A DNA stretch of 64,000 nt from Sipunculus nudus (Eukaryota; Annelida; Sipuncula; Golfingiida; Sipunculidae): contig CM049306.1 in assembly GCA_026874595.1 (NCBI GenBank), positions 54,716,019-54,780,018 on the forward strand, in the 5' to 3' direction. A model generated the notes under the pieces. The model had not been told where the DNA came from and did no database searches. It saw nothing but the letters and a program-made list of their open reading frames with translations. The stretch's first letter is position 1. Each line of letters starts with the position of its first letter. Of this stretch, positions 34,563-46,900 are shown in pieces. The translations under genes were made by a program, and so were the position numbers.

Positions 34563-35500
34563 GGCCGTATCCGCACTTGCAAATTATCCGGATCGGAATC
34601 GGTTTACTCTGTCCGCACTAGGCCACTAATCCGGATCAGTTCGGTTTACTTAAGTGCGGTTTAGAGTAAAACGGTTTCTAGTGTGAACAGGCAAATCCGC
34701 TTTTAGTCCGAATGAGTCCAGTTTCAGCGAACGGCCTTGACGTTACCCTTTGGCTGTATCTCACTGGGTTGCGACAGCTTGCGACTAATTGGAGAAACAT
34801 CAATTGCGAGAAAATACGCGAATTAGCGACAATTTTCACATGGAATCACATTGAATTGTACTTGCGACACGTTTACGTGTTCGTATACCCGTCTCGCGAA
34901 TGTTATGCGATGTTCAAAGGACATTCGCACAACATTGTGAAATATTCGCACGACAATTCGCGCCCAGAATTTCTGATTCTCATTTTTATCTCCAAATATT
35001 CGCAATGTACTTACATAGATCGCGAACCCCTCACAAAGTTGTCTCGAAGTTCGCGCACTTCCTGGCTTGCGGAAACTGACTTGGGAATAGTTCGAGAAAT
35101 TTTGTTATGCAAATTTTTTTTGAACATGTTCAAAATTTCTGCGACAAGGGAGCGACTCTATGCGAAACGCGAGGAAATAGAGAACCGCCGCGAATGTTCC
35201 AAGACACTTTTGAATTATCTCGCGAATGCCGTTCGCAATTGGTTGCAAGCTGTCGTAGCCCATGCAATGAGATACAGGCATAATGCTGCCCAGCAAACGT
35301 TGCGCAAGAGAGTGCTCCCTTGCAAAGCTGAATCAGGTTACTAGTCAAGTGCGGACAACAAATTCACGATGGGTTGAATAATCCAATGTATGCTTTTGTA
35401 AAGCGAGCTACTGTGCAGTCGCGAAGCGGACTACTTCGAGACCAAAGTAAACCGGTTTAGTATAATACGATTAAGATGCGAACAAAGTGCGGATTCGGCC
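34563..35500. mobile_element. Palindromic (fold-back) element dense in TTCGC/GCGAA, 938 bp
   Basis: The ends are GGCCGTATCCGCACTTG and, as complement, GGCCGAATCCGCACTTT. A deeper pair of inverted blocks lies at about 34750-34800 (TATCTCACTGGGTTGCGACA...) and 35240-35280, whose complement reads TATCTCATTGCATGGGCTAC then GACAGCTTGC. The two arms thus share GCGACAGCTTGCRACYAATTG. The 210-codon frame at 34712-35344 and a minus-strand frame both contain GLRQLATN because the arms mirror each other; neither looks like a real protein. No clear target duplication, so the superfamily is open (Harbinger-like is possible). Confidence 0.65.
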
Positions 35501-35577
35501 ATATAATGAGTGACTGCTCAAATGAGAATATTATAACACATATAATGAGTGACTGCTCAAATGAGAATATTATAATC
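35501..35577. repeat. 39 bp tandem duplication
   Basis: The block ATATAATGAGTGACTGCTCA... is present twice, directly abutting the right end of the palindromic element. Confidence 0.9.
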
Positions 35578-36667
35578 AGATGAGCAAATCTACACATTCA
35601 GTCGATTTATTTAGTTATATTGTTAAAATATTTAAGTTTAAAGGTATATATTTAAAGGTTTGTGACAGATCCTAATGATCCGTTTTTGTGGAGTGTATCC
35701 GCATGCGAGTCCTGGTGCGGACAAAAATTTGATTGTATGGAAAGGCACCCATAGATCCTGTTGAGAAATGAAAAATCAAGTTTAATTATAATTTAAACAA
35801 TTTCTGGCTAATCTGTATTATTAAATCTAATTTTTTTAAAATTTTGTCTACCACCATATTAGAAATGTTTTTAATTTATGCAATATAACGAGGACATTTT
35901 GAGGTACCTGTCAAATGAAATAATGAGGATTAGCTACTATTCTTTTTATTGATTTTGCATGGTGGCGATCTCTGGATCCGCCACTGTCCGTGTTGGTGTC
36001 CTTGGTATCTTTGCCCTCCTGGTTTGCCTTGGCGTCAACAATGTGGTGCTTGACAATCTTCCGTGTGATGTCTCCTACTTCCAATGGAAATATCAGCTAA
36101 AACGCTCTAATAAAGCACATACCTCCGCCAGTGACTTAATTTATCTTCATCCAAATCTGCCAATTTGATCTGACCAAAAACAGTCGTCTGCACCTAAACA
36201 CTTTGCCCTCATTTCACAATTTTTTATTTAATCACAGAAATCGTTGAGGACACGAGAAGCGCAAATTGATCAACGTAGCGGCCCGCTTACTCTGTTTCAT
36301 CATGACGTCATTACCTCACTAGAGACCCTTTGAGAGTAAATTTACGTTTCATGCCTACAAAATATCTAAAGGAAGTCATAAATTCTTATGACTTTTGGTA
36401 AAATGGACCATAGGACGTGAAAGAAGTGTTTAAAGTGTGAAAAGAATCGATGTATATGTGACAGCAGACTATTTAGGGGTGAATTTAGATGGTTCCATTT
36501 TCAGATCAGGATCCCAGTTTCAATTTGCCTCATTAATTTACCGATTAATTTACCGATCATTCAGTGCCTGCGTTATAGCTTTATTTGCTTATACCGCTGA
36601 GCTTTATCCAGTACATGGACCAATTTGGAAACGACACCTACATTTATGAAGATCTTACATGCGTTTT
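35578..36667. other. Unassigned DNA with one possible minus-strand coding-like patch
   Basis: AT-rich. At about 35940-36090 the minus strand reads LIFPLEVGDITRKIVKHHIV and a charged continuation, with no start or homology known to me. GGATCCGCCACTG at about 35974-35986 looks like the right end of a hAT element (complement CAGTGGCGGATCC), but I found no left partner. Confidence 0.25.
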
Positions 36668-36760
36668 TAGCTCAGCGGAGTCATCTGAACTATACTGATT
36701 GTCGTTTGTCCGTCCGGCCGACCGTTAAACATACGAATCCAAAATTCTACATACAGTAAG
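36668..36760. repeat. Dispersed repeat fragment
   Basis: TTTTTAGCTCAGCGGAGTCA followed by GTCCGTCCGGCCGACCGTTA. Shares its start with the family described at 33780. Confidence 0.4.
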
Positions 36761-37199
36761 ATGTCCCCAAGTTCTCATAAAAAAAAACCTGCGTCACTAC
36801 GACTTTGTTCCTTCGAGAAATTATGGAAAAACCTCCGTTTTCCAGTAAAACCCTACTTCAAAACTGCACACTATGAAAAGCACTGCTGTATATGAATTTA
36901 TGTTTGATATAAACATTCCTGTATATATTTCTATGCACAAGCCAGAAATCAGGTTAACATTGCGTAAATTGTTGAAGTTATGGGCTCAAACATGATGCAC
37001 TTTGTCAAAAATCAGGAAATTTATATTTACCTAACTGACAAGATAATTGTTGAAGCTAGAAACTGTATTCCCAAGGATATTTCTATTTGATCAAGAATCA
37101 GTTGTTAACCAGAAATCATATCAGAATTTTGTAAATTCCTTCTAAGTTATTAGCATCATTGTAAAATAAGTACCTTAAATTTGGTTAACTTTGACCATG

Positions 37200-40100
37200 A
37201 CACATTTTTTCCCCTATAAGCACTGTTGATTTAATTTTCACAACATCTACATATAAGGATTAATCGTTTGAAGTCTAAAATTAGAAAATGAAAGCTCAAA
37301 CATTGGGTTAGAAATTTAATTTTTACTTGGAGGCCCTATTGTATAGGCAGCCCACTTCTGTTCACTTCAGCCCTGCCTTGGTAACCTTATTAGTAATGCA
37401 ATACTGGTTCAGCACCCTTGCTGTCACAGTAGTACAGTTATTCTCATATCCCTCCATCCAATTTTCACCAAGAGTAATGCAGTACTTGTTAATGGTTGAA
37501 TTGAGTTTTCTTAACTATAAAGCTGTTTCCACTTCCATGTACAGCACTTTAATTGACATAGCACTTCAAAAGAGTAATCCAGAGGTAATGTAGCAAGTTT
37601 AAAGAAATCAATTTCATTTTAAATAATTTTAACAAATTAAAGTAACCCATCAAAATGCATAATGTGATTATATATGAGCCAAATTATAGATAAATGATGG
37701 TGCAATTTAGAATTGTGAATTCTTAATCAAGGGTTTTTTCCACATATTTATTATTTTACAAATTTATAAAATAATTTTTTGTGATTAAAAAAAGATACAT
37801 TTGTATGCATAATGCCATGCTGTATGAGCTAAATAAGGGATAAATGATTATGCAATTTATAATTGTGAATCATCTTATATTTTCAGATACATATGTTTTA
37901 TTGCAAATTTATAAATTTTAAAACTTTAAGAAGATTTGATATGATATAGAAATGAGGATCTTATGCTAAAATTTGTTCATTTTGATTTGCCTCAGCAGAA
38001 TGGAAAAATAAAATGTTTTGTTTGTCCTTCTCTCTGATTATTATTTATTATTTATTTTTTTACTGTTAGCAATGTTGAATTTAATTTCATATTCTGTACC
38101 AGACCCCCCCCCCCACCCCCACCCCAGGTGACATTGAGCCCTTGCACCTGTGCATGCATACGGGACGTTAGTTGTATTGTATATTGCAACTCTGTAAAAA
38201 TTATAAAATAATTTTAAGAAATAATTTTTAAAATAATTTTACAAAAATAATTATTCTTTCCTTGCCCAAAAAGGTTTGGCAGTATTTCCAAATCTTGTCA
38301 CTTCCCTGTAAATGTGTACGCAGCAAGAATTATAATACTGTGCAAAGTTTTCTATGTCTGCTATTAAGGTCACCTTTATTTTCCGACATCTTTTATGAAA
38401 GAAAGAAGTTACTTCTTGCTTTGTTTCCTAACCCCAAAATATTAGCCAGTTAAAGATTCTCCCTAGATTAATACCGGATCCTCTGAATCAAGCCATTTTG
38501 CTCATCTTTGCTGAGCGTTACGTCAAAATATGAGTTTTGACGGAGATAATTAACAAGAATTCCATTGTTATAAAAAATGTCCCACTTTGATACTCCCAGC
38601 AACTTCCAGACGACAGAAACTTTTGTTTATTCTGACACGTGAAGACATCTAGCTTTAATGGAACTAGGTTCATTTCGAGCATGCGCTGGCCGTGAGGAAT
38701 ATTGGGTGAAGTTGTCTGCTAATCTGCTACCTTTAACAGTAAGACCAATAAATGTGAAGCCTGAACAAAAATAACCCTGACAATCATTTAAAAAAATGGA
38801 GGATAACCTCTACCTGTGACCCTAACTTTTCCATAAGAGATTGGTAACATATGGGTTAGATTTGCTAATCTAATAATATACAATTTACAAATCAAAACAG
38901 AAATTATCATCTTAAATCCAAATTGATAATAACTTACACGTGATCATGAACTTCTGTAAAAACAATTTGACCAGATTCTTCCTTTTTGTGATGGGTTACA
39001 TTTAACCTAATCACCTTAACACCATAAAGGTAGTTAAGTGCATTGCTTTATGAAATATCGTGAAAAAAATACTGTGGTCATTGAACATTATTTAATTTCA
39101 TTATGTTCACTGCGTATTAATGCAAATGCAAATAAGTGCACATTAATTCAATCGAAAATGGTCATAGGTGAGTATTGCCAAGCCAAAAGAAGTATACGCT
39201 CATCGAGCAGCTACAGGTTGCTGCGGTCAAGACCTCAGCCCTGTGCGCTCCTTAAGCATGTTCTCTGAGCCAACAGTCGCAGTGCCACGCCAAGCCAAGC
39301 AGGGAGCCGTAGAGGGCGCCATCTTCTCTCCTGGGTTGTTGTCCTTGTTAGAAAGCTACAGCATCCACAGCCACAAAGCCAGAAGCAACCCGCATTCCCT
39401 CCACCGATCCCAGCGGCGGAGACCCAGCCATGCCATTCGAGAGCCGAACTCGATCCTTGTGAACGACCTTACTTCGAGACGCAAAGCCCTTTTACTTGCG
39501 ATTTCGGTCATTTAGACCGTTTAACCAGTTTCCCGGTTATGCAAGAGTATTGCGTTCATCAGGGTTTTGTTGTTTAGCCCACCATTCTGCAAAATGTAAT
39601 CGATATTCATAGATAACTTTCGGAGACTTATGGTTGGACAAACAAACACTAAAATCCCCGATCACGTTAACAGTCTTTTTTGGCGGAGGCAATAAAACAT
39701 AATTGCCCCCCCCCCCCAACTCACCCAATCCACACACAAATACACATTCCTTCCTCTTTCTGTGGTAGCGAGAAAGAAACGAAACCAACCTCATTAATAT
39801 CTCATTTGAAACTTTACCTGTTGTATCCAACCCAGCTAATTTACATGTGAAAATCGACTGTATTGGATAAGAATTCACTGTTACCGTCTTGAGTGTAGGA
39901 TAAGGTCTTACCCCCCTTGGCCATTTGGAACCCAATGAGGGCAGCCATGTTTGTGTGATTGTCGATTTATCAACTGATTACCAATGCACCGTTTTAATTT
40001 CTTTACCTTTCTTTTGAGTGACAAGTAAATACCACAACACAGGAGAATACTAAATTTCCTGTATGCACTGTTGAATTAAAATTCATATCCCTCCCCCCCC

Positions 40101-40830
40101 CCCCCCCCTTGCCATTGACTCCTTGCACCTATACACTGGGATTTTGTGTAACATTTATAAAAATTGAAAGGGTTTGTACAATATAAAATCAAGATCTTTT
40201 TGAAACATATATTCTTGCCTCAGCAGAATGGGACAAATAATAAGCCCTGTAGACCTATTACACTGTTTATCATTATATATATATAATAATTGTGAATCAA
40301 CTTTTTCCTGTAAGATCTGTTGAATTAACTTTCATATGCTGTATGTATATGGATTTAAGCCATGAATGTCTGAAATTTGAAACCAAATTTATGTTCAGAT
40401 GGTATATAAAAAATGAACAGAATTTATAAAGAAATAATATAAACAAAAATATTACAATCTAATGCAAACATTTGTTCATATACTTCCTGCCCAATCAGAA
40501 CGGGAAATTAAGTGATCAGCTTTGTTGGTCTAACTATCTGTCTGTCCATTTTGAAATATTCAATAATTATGAAACAATTTCTTTCCTGTGAGCACTGTTG
40601 AATAATATCTCATGTCATATATAAGTAAATGCAGAGATCTTTTAACCCCCCCCCCCCCATCGAGTCCGTGCACTGGTGATGTTAGTTAAATCGCAACTGT
40701 ATACATTTTTAAAAATTGAAAAATTTTCTGGAAAAAAAATAACACAGCTCAGTAAAACTGTTTGTTTTATAGTTTACAATCAGCAGAATCAGAGCATGCC
40801 ATTAGTCATTAACATGGGCAAAATCACAGT
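37200..40830. repeat. Strongly diverged repeat blocks with poly(C) tracts
   Basis: The phrase (GCA)CTGTTGAATT-A-TTTCATAT recurs near 37220, 38065, 40070, 40315 and 40595. It is often followed by a C run (near 38104, 40091, 40647), then 'GAGYCCTTGCACC' and a T-rich piece. The phrase CCTCAGCAGAATGGRA recurs near 37990 and 40220. These look like old members of one repeated unit of several hundred bp. Positions are approximate. Confidence 0.5.
39168..39515 (+). other. GC-rich patch with a 115-codon open frame, unidentified
   Basis: About 330 bp with clearly higher GC and CpG than its surroundings. Open on plus from an ATG at 39168 to a stop at 39513-39515. The product is basic and serine-rich (IHSHKARSNPHSLHRSQRRR) and unlike any family I know. 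On the minus strand it carries AGATGGCGCC near 39317-39326, a typical animal start or promoter context. It could be a first exon or promoter of an unseen minus-strand gene, an exon relic, or a repeat fragment. Confidence 0.3.
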
Positions 40831-41031
40831 CATTATAAACAAATAAAATACAAGTCTATAGTACGCTCCTCTCGCAGCGGTTACACACTCCAGTCGTCCC
40901 AGGCCTTTTTTTTATGTAACCTTTGCTTTGTATATCAAGGTTTTTCGGGTTCAACACCAAGGTGTGCACCGAGCAAAGAATTGTAATCAATCCAGTGAGA
41001 GCTTGATATCACATTATGCATCCAGCTCCAT

Positions 41032-41150
41032 ATTTTAAACATGCGACATCCCGTTGGTCTAATAACACTGTGCTGGGCAGGAATCAGACCAACGAGCGCA
41101 GGATTCCTTGTGTTAACAGACCAATAAAAGCGGGTTTCACATGTTTAAAA
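41032..41150. mobile_element. Fold-back MITE, ~120 bp
   Basis: Ends ATTTTAAACATG and CATGTTTAAAAT are perfect 12 bp inverted repeats. Further in, CCCGTTGGTCT mirrors AGACCAACGAG, and AGACCAATAAAAGCGGG extends the arm. Nested pairing makes most of it one long hairpin. No coding potential. Confidence 0.6.
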
Positions 41151-41459
41151 TTTGATTTGCTAAGTCTTTAGCAATAAAAATATATAAATAAATGAATTTT
41201 CCACATACTCTTAATAAAACAAGCAAATTCGTGGAATTAATGTCCCTCGCTTTGGGATATTGTTGTATTTTATACTTGATAAGCAACCAAAATGATGACA
41301 TGTGCAGAAAATCTTGAGGGCACATGAAAACTTAAACAGATGCACTATGACATGTGGAGACATCTGCAGGCATACATAAAAACTATTGAGAAATTTGACC
41401 AAAATTTTATAATTTTGTTTTTTAGCTGAAGAGAATTATTTTTCAGGTAAACACACCAA

Positions 41460-42637
41460 AACCAATCCCATCGAAGGTAAGCATAGGAGCAATCACTGAC
41501 CCAAATTTGAATGAAATCAGATAATATTAAGGAAACTCATCACACGGAAACAAAAACCTGACAGACGGACAGGCAAAGTGACAGACAGACAGACAGACAG
41601 ACAGAAGCGAGACACTCCATAACGAATCCCAACCAAGGTAAGCATTAGAGCAACCACTGACCAAAATTTGAATGACATTTGATAATATTTATGAAATTAA
41701 TCGCAAGGAAACGAAAACTTGACGGACGGACTGACAGAGGGACAGACAAACAGAGAGAAGCCAGGCACTCCAAGACCAATCTCAACCAAGTTAAGCATGA
41801 GAGCAATCACTGACCCAAATGTGAATGAAATCGAATGATATTTAGGAAAGTTATCGCACGGAAACCTGACAGACGGACAGACAGAGTGACAGACAGACTA
41901 ACAGACAGAAGGAAGACAATCCAAAACCAATACGAACCAAGGTAAGCATAAAAGTATTCACTGACACAAATTTGAATAAAATCGGATAATATTTAGGAAA
42001 GTTATCACACGGAAACAAAAACCTGACCGACAGACAGACAGACAGAAGCCAGACACTGCAAAACCAATCCCAAACAAGGTAAGCATGAGAGCAATCACTG
42101 AACCAAATTTAAATGAAATCGGATAATATTTATGAAAGTCATCACACGGAAACGAAAACCTGACAGACGAACAGACAGAAGGACAGACAGACAGGGGCCA
42201 GACATTGGCCAGACACTCCAAAAACAATCCCGTCAAGGTATGAATGAGAGCAATCATTGACCCAAAATTGAATGAAATCGGATAATATTTAGGAAAGTTA
42301 TTGCACGGAAACGAAAACCCGACCGAAAGACAGACACACTGACAGACAGACAGACATAAGCCAGACACTCAAAAACCAATCCCAACCAAGGTAAGCATTA
42401 GAGCAATCACTGACCAAAATTTGAATGAAATCGGATAATATTTAGGAAAGTTATCGCACGGAAACGAAAAGCTGACAGACAGAGAGAGTGACAGACAGGA
42501 GCTAGACACTCCAAACCAATCCCAACCAAGGTATGAATGAGAGCAATGACTAGGAAAAAATCTAGGAAAGTTATCGCACGGAAAGACGGACGGACAGAGA
42601 GACAGCTGGACAGATGGACAGACAATCCTAAAACAAT
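41460..42637. repeat. Tandem array, ~137-160 bp unit, ~8 copies
   Basis: Each unit carries CCAATCCCAACCAAGGTAAG, then GAGCAATCACTGACCCAAAT, GGATAATATTTAGGAAAGTT, ATCGCACGGAAACGAAAACC and a (GACAGACA)n stretch. Starts lie near 41465, 41625, 41782, 41930, 42062, 42221, 42378 and 42517. The Cys/Leu/Ser/Val-rich minus-strand frames (CLSVCxSV) come from the GACAGACA runs. Confidence 0.9.
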
Positions 42638-42664
42638 GTCCCCCGCACCCGCGGAGCGGGGGAC
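42638..42664. repeat. Perfect 9 bp-stem hairpin at array end
   Basis: GTCCCCCGC, loop ACCCGCGGA, GCGGGGGAC. It sits right at the end of the tandem array, as the 3' hairpin does in Helentron/HINE-like elements. I did not find a matching left terminus. Confidence 0.75.
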
Positions 42665-43793
42665 AAAAAGACAAAGAGCATGACAGATTTTTTTTTCTTA
42701 ATTTACCACTGAAAATAAAAAAAAAAGCATGAGCACATACCCTTCAGGAGGTATAGGACAAGAAAAACATAAACCTGCTGAAAGTCACCTGGAAATATAT
42801 TTTTTATAAAAGACTGACAATATCAGTGGCTGCATGGTATTATACAGAGTACAGCAAAAAGGGATGTAAACCCTGAGCACTAAAGGACCTTAATCCCATA
42901 TATAAAACATCAATATGCACCTAACTTATGACCATAATGTTTCAGCTTTTCTTATCATCTGTAGTCCTGATCATGTAACAAAAACCTAAAGGCACAAAAT
43001 GACCCAACCATGTTTTAACTAGTGTTGCAATGGTGATGCAAAATATCCGAAACCTTGCAAGAACCCTTTAAATTCAAAATACATACTGGATTAAAAAAAG
43101 AGAAGAAAATGCAAAATGCATGAATAGCTGTTTAGGTATCTTATTGGCCCTCATTTTAACTGGGTTTGATGGCAGATTCATTTTGTACACTACACAGGTT
43201 ATGACAAGAGACCAAAGGGTCAGGTCATACACTGACTCAAATAATGTGCACGATGGAAATTAAACAGTGAACCTGAAATACCATTTCAGCTATCCAGAGT
43301 AGGCGACTGTCATGCCTGTGGCCAAGAAATGTGCCAATTTATGGTAAAAGCTCCTGCTGTTGCTGGAACCTTTATACTAGATTTCATATGAAGTATGTTA
43401 ATCCCCTGAAATTTGGTAACTTTTTTAAAACTTTTGGCACAATAAAAACATTCGGATTGAACAAAAACTGTCAACAACGTATCAAGAGACAACCAATGAA
43501 TAGGGTACAAGTATAGGCTTTATGTTAAAATGTACTCACATGCTTCAGTTTTTACATTAGAAAAGACATGGAAAGATCACAAAATGTTATTTGCAACAAT
43601 TCCCTACTCATCAATTTAAACCAACTAAGTCAACCAACCATCGCCTGTATTACCTCGTCCTCTCAGACTCTATGCCCATTTGTTATTATTATTTTAGATT
43701 TTGCCATCAAGGTCAACTTCAGTTGAGTCCCTTATAGATGGAACGGAATATATTGTGGGACAAATAATATCATTGGACCTTAAACAGGGATTG
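42665..43793. other. AT-rich spacer, nothing recognised
   Basis: No exon, RNA gene or element end was identified between the array and the hAT MITE. Confidence 0.4.
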
Positions 43794-43801
43794 CATGACA
43801 G

Positions 43802-43983
43802 TAGCGGATTGGGGGGGGGGGGGGGGGTCCAGGGGGTCCGGACCCCCCTTCTAGGTTTTTCATCAGAAACAACGTTTTTAAAGGGCTTCAGGCAAAAATT
43901 TGCGGCCTGAACCCCCCCCCCCCCCCGACCTGGTGACCTTTTTTTTAGCGGTTCATTTTTCCTAAATCCTGGATGCGCCCCTG
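43802..43983. mobile_element. hAT MITE, ~182 bp, with 8 bp TSD
   Basis: CATGACAG flanks it at 43794-43801 and 43984-43991. The complement of the right end is CAGGGGCGCATCCAGGATTT, a typical hAT end. The left end TAGCGGATTGGGG is its worn partner and probably lost a CAG next to the target duplication, which ends in CAG. The interior is dominated by G and C runs. Confidence 0.75.
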
Positions 43984-46900
43984 CATGACAGCTCTTATCA
44001 GAGAAAACATCGGTCAACAAAGATTTAATATCAGCAATCAACTTTATAATACCTAAGAAGGTTTTAAATTTGGAATGACATATATAAATAACTATAATTA
44101 AGTGCTGGTAAAATTCTTTTTGTGTTGGGTTACTGTCAAAACTACTTGATACAAGACCAATAACTCTATGAAAAACTATGAACTACACCCATGTTTTAAG
44201 AATGAATTCTCTACTAATAAGACTATTCTCCTATATTTGGATCTGCATATAAATTAGTTAAAAACAAGTAATATTCTTGTCCACTATTCTGTATGCCTTC
44301 CCAGTGTTGTGCCAATATGTGCGAACATTCAATATATGAATTAAATGAAATATGTTTCATGGAACGTTTAATGACACAATAATATTACTTATGTGTGTAC
44401 AGTTACTGTAGACCATTATGCCAAACAATCCGGCTCATCCCCCTGTTTCTCTGAATCCTGGTTTCGTCCCTGTACATTTACCAAGTGACGCAACCTGCAT
44501 TGCGTTTTCCTCAAACACTTGGAACACAAGAAACTGTTCAATAAATTCAAAATTTATCATTTTGATTTTCCCTGTTTCATATTAAAAATAAGAGTTCAAG
44601 GATAATTTCAAATTTCATGAAAAAAATTGTATCCTCGGTAAATATGAAAGTTACAGGAAAAGTAATATTACTGAGGGCTTTAAAATAAGGTCACGACACT
44701 TTAAATAAAGTATATTTAAATTCTTGATCAAAAAGAGAAAGAAAATTATCTAAAAAATGGTCAAGGCAGTGATGTTTATGACCTGACCAAACTTCTACAC
44801 AGTTTAAATATTAACCACTTTTTTTTTCGTTATCATTATTTATGTTTGTGACTGCTTGCATTTTAGTTGAGAAAACGCAAGAAAAGCCAATACAATTTAT
44901 TGATCAATCTGACTACAACGCTATGGTTCCCTGCATCTATCTGATACTATATTTGACATTTTAAACTGTTTTGCAATATTGAGATTTCAATTATTCAGAC
45001 ATTGATTATGTCACATACTGTATATATTTCTTATTTGCTTTGTTGTATAGCTGTATACTCCATTTGAATTGTGCTAAACGGACCAGTTTTTAAGTATAGG
45101 AAGATATTTTAGAAAAAATAATATATTCGTTTGACTCTTACTGTAAGTTAGTGTCTTTCAGACACTTTACCATAGTGCCAGCTCAGTTTCTCTAGGGGCG
45201 TATACTACATGACGGAAACCTCCGTCCCAGCAGCCCATATATTTCTGGTTGATTGCAGAATTTTTTCAATTATTTATTTTTTATAATTACCTTGGTATTT
45301 ACATATTCATCTCAGAGCATTATTGGATTGGTCTATGCAGTTGTTTATATTTGCTGTGGTGTACCTTGTTTATCTGATTAACATTCCAATGTTTAATTTT
45401 TTAATCAATATGTTAAAGAAACAAAGATCCGGCTACTACTCCTACAAACCAAACTAACAGAAGACTGTGATAAGACATAACTGTACACTAATTGCACACT
45501 GCGATATACGGATATCAGTGATTCATTATATATATATGTGTGTGTGTGTGTCTGTGTGGTAAGGTTGTAATACTGATTTACATTTATTATAATGTATGGA
45601 TGAATGTTATTCTTAATCACTGATTCTTTTTTCTCCAATATTTACTGTTAATGCTCTACTTGGTATTTTCATATATTCATTTCGCATATTTATATCTGTT
45701 TATGTGTCATTGCAAATATATGTGACTATCTATCAACCTGTGAGTCTTATGACAACAAGACAGAGTTTGTGATGCAAACAATAAATAATTATATTTCATT
45801 TTAAAATGTGTTGTCATTAATGTTTGATTAATTTTACAAGCTACTAATATGTCGCCCCATATTTCTTATTGCATATAAACGTATAGGCCTTTTATATTAT
45901 AAATCGCTAGATTCTGATTTAAACTTTGCCATGGATTACGTTCCAAAGTTAATAAAATGTCAATACTAGTATCACACAAGTGTTTGTAAAATTAAAATGA
46001 ATTTATGATTTTAATTATTTATTTTCACACATTTTGAAAAAAAAAAAATTCACCACAGAGGATTGTGTTCTCCCGTGTTTCTAGCATCTTAGCAAAATGA
46101 TAACATAAAAATATAGGTTATTGGGTATCTCGATAGAAAACATGAAAACACTGACCATCTTTGAACTGCCGTAACTTTGTACTACCGGACTGCTGTTTGG
46201 TGTAATATACATGTAATTCGAAACTTGTACCCTTTTAAAATTATTTTGCAATGCTTTTAAGATTTTATACACTAATAAAGAAACATCTTCGTTGCTTGTG
46301 ATTCCGACTTAAGAACTATACCACAGTGTGAATCCTATATGTTAGCGTTGTAACCATAAAACTTGATAAACGTGTTCTTCACTGATATAGAATAATGGAT
46401 CACATTATGAAACCTGTGAAGCAAGCGTAACAACGAATGTGAAAGGTTTATGTTTGTAGAATAAATTGTATCTGTCTGTTTTTGTATATATTTTGTATCC
46501 ACCATGGAAGTTTACCATTAGTATTGTCGTCGTATCTTTTGGTACCACCATACATTGGGTCTGCGGAATACGTATGACAAATCAGAGGTACTAAAAGCAA
46601 CTGTTCTGATTATTGGGAGGGCTAGTGTTGCAAATCTAAAAAGTACCATATTACTCTTTCGATTGTGATTCCCTGTTTACGATGTTTTCCTGATATGCTA
46701 CTTTAGTTACATTTAAGACGGGGATACAGACTAGAATTATTAATGAATGTCTGGGAAACACTGACAAAAAAGGGAATGGTTAACGCTCTCTCCACTTAAT
46801 GTGCAGGGACCTTAATATAGCAAACATGTTTCAATTGTCATATAGATACCTGTATTGCCAAAAATCCACATATGCATATCCAATATATAATTACTGGTAA

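Noticed and set aside
34712-35344. 210-codon open frame on plus
   Set aside because: It lies inside a palindromic element; its mirrored peptide appears on the other strand, and its composition follows the TTCGC/GCGAA word. Not called a gene.
36437-36649. SLC22 transporter exon (YTAELYP motif)
   Set aside because: Only seven residues resemble the transporter signature; what follows (VHGPIWKRH) does not, and no neighbouring exons were found.
41958-42674. Minus-strand Cys/Leu/Ser-rich proteins of 101-136 codons
   Set aside because: Products of the GACAGACA tandem array; the frames match the repeat period.
43694-44041. 115-codon minus-strand frame with Gly and Pro runs
   Set aside because: It reads through the hAT MITE and its poly(G)/poly(C) tracts.
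44400-44480. Small hAT remnant (complement CAGGGACGAAACCAGGATTC)
   Set aside because: One terminus resembles hAT, but the left end and target duplication are not convincing.
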